A stretch of DNA of 6,843 nt, from contig CABQCM010000070.1 of the NCBI GenBank assembly GCA_902462665.1, forward strand, positions 1 through 6,843, read 5' to 3'. This document shows, piece by piece, positions 4,739 through 6,843 of this stretch; the stretch's first letter is position 1; each line of letters opens with the position of its first letter. A model generated the notes under the pieces. That model did no database searches. It was not told the DNA's origin and worked only from the letters and a program-made list of their open reading frames with translations. The position numbers and the translations under genes were made by a program. The DNA is from an uncultured Oscillospiraceae bacterium (lineage in GTDB: Bacteria; Bacillota; Clostridia; Oscillospirales; Acutalibacteraceae).

Positions 4739-6604
4739 TCACGATGGAATCGGCTGTTTGTTGTGGTGGAAGGTGGGAACCAAATCCTTCACCAAAGAGA
4801 ACATCGCAGGCAAATCCTCAAACGCCGTGCTCTGCTCTAAATTCTTAATCTTTTGAGCCAGCACACGGGGATCCAGCTCGATGGGCTTCATGACATAAAT
4901 CTTATTGTTGGCCGTCTTGCTAAAATCTTCGTTGGCCATGGTGATTTCCTCATATAGTTTTTCACCCGGCCGAAGACCGGTAAACACAATTTTAATATCC
5001 ACGTCCGGCTCATATCCAGACAATCGAATGAGATCCCGGGCCAAATCGACGATTTTTACCTGCTCGCCCATGTCCAGAACAAAAATCTCACCGCCTCTGG
5101 CCATCGCGCCGGCCTCAAGCACGAGCTGTACCGCCTCGGGGATGGTCATGAAGAATCGCTTCATATCCGGGTGGGTGACCGTCACCGGCCCGCCCGCGGC
5201 AATCTGTTTACGGAAGTAGGGAACCACGCTACCGTTGGACCCGAGCACATTGCCAAAACGCACGGCGGCAAAATCGGTCGAAGAAATGGTGTCCATCATC
5301 TGAATAACCAATTCGGTAATCCGTTTGGACGCCCCCATAATATTGGTGGGATTGACCGCCTTGTCGGTCGAAATCAGAATGAATTTCTCCACGTGATACG
5401 CAATGGCAGTTTGTGCGGTATTGATTGTGCCGGAAACGTTGTTTTTGATGGCTTCGCAAGGATTAATCTCCATCATTGGCACATGCTTATGAGCGGCGGC
5501 ATGAAAAACGATCTGCGGGTGGAATTCCTCAAAGACCTCCTCCAGACGCTGCCGGTCGCGCACCGAGCCAAGCCGGACGACATACTCGTTGTTTTTCCAT
5601 TTTTCCTTCAGCTCATTGTCCAGGAAAAACAGCCCGTTTTCGTGAAAATCAAAAATGACCAGCTTTTTACAGCCCAGAGCCAGCACCTGACGGCAAATTT
5701 CCGATCCAATGGAGCCGCAGCCACCAGTGACCAAAACCGTCTTTCCTTCAATCATCTCTTTGACGATGGTCATATTCAGATGGATGGAATCCCGGCGAAG
5801 CAGTTCTTCCAGATTAATATCGGATACCGACGCCTTGGACAAATCGGTCTCGTCAATGGTGCCAAACCGGCGCATACTGCACCGATTGGACCTACAGCAC
5901 TCCAGAATGTCTTGCAACAGCTTACGGCTGGCGTTTGGAATAGCTACAATTACCTCGGACGCATGCGTCTGGCCAATGGCCTCGTTGAGCTTGTCCAATC
6001 CCCCGTACACACGCACGCCCAAAATCTTTTTGCCCTGCAAAGACGGATCGTCGTCCATCACGGCGACTGGCATGAGATTCATTTCAGGATGGCTGTGCAT
6101 CTGCTTGAGCAAATAGGTACCAGTCCCCCCCCCGCCATAAATGATCGTCCGCTTCATATCGGTCGCACGAAACACCATCACTTTAGCGCGAGCCGACAAA
6201 AACAACCGAACCGACATACGCCCGGCGAGCATAAACAGCAGCATGGCCATCCCCAGAATAATAATCAATTCTGGAGCGAGATGGTCGAGACCAACAATCC
6301 AGCGCACGGCTGCATAATCGGCCACAAACAGAGCGCAGGTACCGATGGCAACCGATAAAATCTGCTTGAGAAGGTCGCCAAAGCTGATATTGCGCCATAC
6401 TCCAATATAACAGCCGCACAGGGCGTTGAGCACCAGCATTACCCCGCTCACACCCGTGATGTAAAGCGGCAGATGATTCTGATAATGTACGGGCGTATGG
6501 GTCCAATAGCTCAGCCGGAAAGCGATGAGCACTGAAAAGACGACCGATATAACATCCCACAAAATCAAAAGTAAAATAGGGGCGTATTTTTTTAATTTGC
6601 ACAT
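4739..6604 (-). CDS. Membrane NDP-sugar 4,6-dehydratase, CapD/PglF/WbpM type
   Basis: Predicted NAD-dependent dehydratase of 621 residues, full length for the long family form; the likely reaction is UDP-GlcNAc to UDP-4-keto-6-deoxy-HexNAc. Four TM segments lie at about 8-30, 46-68, 82-104 and 111-130. A first Rossmann-like domain (PF13727 type) has GGGGTGTYLL at 157-166. The catalytic domain (PF02719) has TGGCGSIGSE (293-302) for NAD, HAAAHKHVP (368-376), STDKAVNPTN (412-421), MGASKR (423-428) and RPGEKLYEE (545-553). Thr413-Asp414-Lys415 match the residues implicated in PglF catalysis; Met423 replaces the SDR Tyr in Tyr-x3-Lys, as in WbpM and PglF, so the long form is expected. ATG at 6604 is the only usual start codon after an upstream in-frame TGA; its ribosome site is weak (GGAAAGG, 13 nt away). 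A nine-G run encodes part of the first glycine loop. It is the first gene of the operon. Confidence 0.95.
   Translation of the reverse strand: MCKLKKYAPILLLILWDVISVVFSVLIAFRLSYWTHTPVHYQNHLPLYITGVSGVMLVLNALCGCYIGVWRNISFGDLLKQILSVAIGTCALFVADYAAVRWIVGLDHLAPELIIILGMAMLLFMLAGRMSVRLFLSARAKVMVFRATDMKRTIIYGGGGTGTYLLKQMHSHPEMNLMPVAVMDDDPSLQGKKILGVRVYGGLDKLNEAIGQTHASEVIVAIPNASRKLLQDILECCRSNRCSMRRFGTIDETDLSKASVSDINLEELLRRDSIHLNMTIVKEMIEGKTVLVTGGCGSIGSEICRQVLALGCKKLVIFDFHENGLFFLDNELKEKWKNNEYVVRLGSVRDRQRLEEVFEEFHPQIVFHAAAHKHVPMMEINPCEAIKNNVSGTINTAQTAIAYHVEKFILISTDKAVNPTNIMGASKRITELVIQMMDTISSTDFAAVRFGNVLGSNGSVVPYFRKQIAAGGPVTVTHPDMKRFFMTIPEAVQLVLEAGAMARGGEIFVLDMGEQVKIVDLARDLIRLSGYEPDVDIKIVFTGLRPGEKLYEEITMANEDFSKTANNKIYVMKPIELDPRVLAQKIKNLEQSTAFEDLPAMFSLVKDLVPTFHHNKQPIPS
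6125..6133 (-). repeat. Nine-G homopolymer inside the dehydratase gene
   Basis: Nine consecutive C on the plus strand are read as G9 in the coding strand, within the codons for Gly157-Gly160 and Thr161 of the first Rossmann glycine loop. The full frame is intact at nine. With eight G the frame meets TGA about 19 codons on; with ten it meets TGA about 18 codons on. Confidence 0.9.
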
Positions 6605-6843
6605 TCCAAAAATCAGGCCTTTCCGCAGCCATATGATACCGCGATGTCGTTTTAATCAATCAAAGTAAAAAATTTCTCAGATATGGTTTATTATAGCTTT
6701 GTCCATCACGGAAGTCAACCGTAATTTATTTTATGGAGTAAAATGGAGCGCGGATGTACCGGGATTACCATGGTTTCAGCGCGACAGACTGCACCTCTTT
6801 CCACGCGTCCATTCTCCCGAATTTTAAGTTGCAAAAATTGTTT
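6605..6843. other. Leader and upstream region of the glycan operon, no confident gene
   Basis: The lower part is the operon leader and promoter. Upstream of the promoter (6719-6843) I see no confident gene. Two minus-strand frames enter from the right edge without a stop and end at TAA (6765-6767) and at TGA (about 6716-6718). Either could be the C-terminus of an upstream gene, for example one ending EVQSVALKPW, but neither is recognisable. A plus-strand frame from ATG at 6743 is open to the edge, has GGAG only 4 nt upstream and looks unlike protein. Confidence 0.5.
6690..6718 (-). promoter_or_regulatory. Sigma-A type promoter of the glycan operon
   Basis: On the minus strand -35 TTGACT (6713-6718) is followed after exactly 17 bp by a perfect -10 TATAAT (6690-6695). 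The transcript would begin near 6683, giving a leader of about 79 nt before the dehydratase ATG. This makes the dehydratase the first gene of its transcript. Sequence match is direct; use is inferred. Confidence 0.85.

Noticed and set aside
5171..6358. 395-codon open frame on the plus strand opposite the dehydratase
   Set aside because: This has the same cause: it is in codon register with the dehydratase gene and has no family-like sequence.
6592..6592. A7 run near the dehydratase start as a slippage site
   Set aside because: Lys-Lys codons in AT-rich N-terminal sequence explain it, and the run is short compared with the nine-G tract.
6765..6812. 15-codon minus-strand peptide MDAWKEVQSVALKPW as a leader peptide
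   Set aside because: The GGGAG is only 1 nt from the ATG, and the peptide lies upstream of the operon promoter, so it would not be on that transcript.
1..6843. CRISPR array, tRNA, rRNA, insertion sequence, attachment site or replication origin
   Set aside because: I read both strands for spaced direct repeats, cloverleaf sequence, transposase motifs and terminal inverted repeats and found none.

Overview
The window most likely comes from a low-to-mid GC Gram-positive Clostridia relative, with Oscillospiraceae-type gut bacteria as the best guess. The evidence is strong GGAGG-type ribosome binding sites, TTGACA/TATAAT-type promoters with 17-bp spacers, a WYL-domain regulator, a GH92 enzyme whose N-terminus looks like the Firmicutes branch, and a membrane dehydratase plus phosphoglycosyl transferase pair of the kind that opens exopolysaccharide or glycoprotein-glycan clusters. 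This assignment rests on protein style, not on a marker gene.

All four confident genes lie on the minus strand, so transcription runs from high to low coordinates. (1) Positions 6843-6605 hold a non-coding leader with a near-consensus promoter. (2) Positions 6604-4739 encode a four-TM, double-Rossmann nucleotide-sugar 4,6-dehydratase of the CapD/PglF/WbpM type. After a 23-nt gap, positions 4715-4023 encode a monotopic phosphoglycosyl transferase of the PglC/TuaA type. Together they can make a 6-deoxy-4-keto sugar nucleotide and load a sugar-1-phosphate onto undecaprenyl phosphate. (3) Positions 4022-3730 are an intergenic region rich in inverted and direct repeats, including a perfect 24-bp palindrome. 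(4) Positions 3729-2719 encode a WYL-domain transcriptional regulator with a GTG start. (5) Positions 2568-364 encode a GH92 exo-alpha-mannosidase with its own promoter, a roughly 100-nt leader carrying a UUCG hairpin, and a strong terminator 15 nt after its stop. (6) Positions 1-310 hold no intact gene, only possible decayed coding fragments. One of these spells the same GEYVLGS motif as the GH92 C-terminal region.

The window therefore joins two modules: the end of a surface-glycan initiation operon, and a regulator plus alpha-mannosidase module for using mannosides. I see no wholly new system. The most notable observations are a nine-G homopolymer in the first glycine-rich loop of the dehydratase, where gain or loss of one G gives a stop within about 20 codons (a candidate phase-variation switch); a cluster of repeated motifs in front of the WYL gene; and the possible GH92 relic at the left end.
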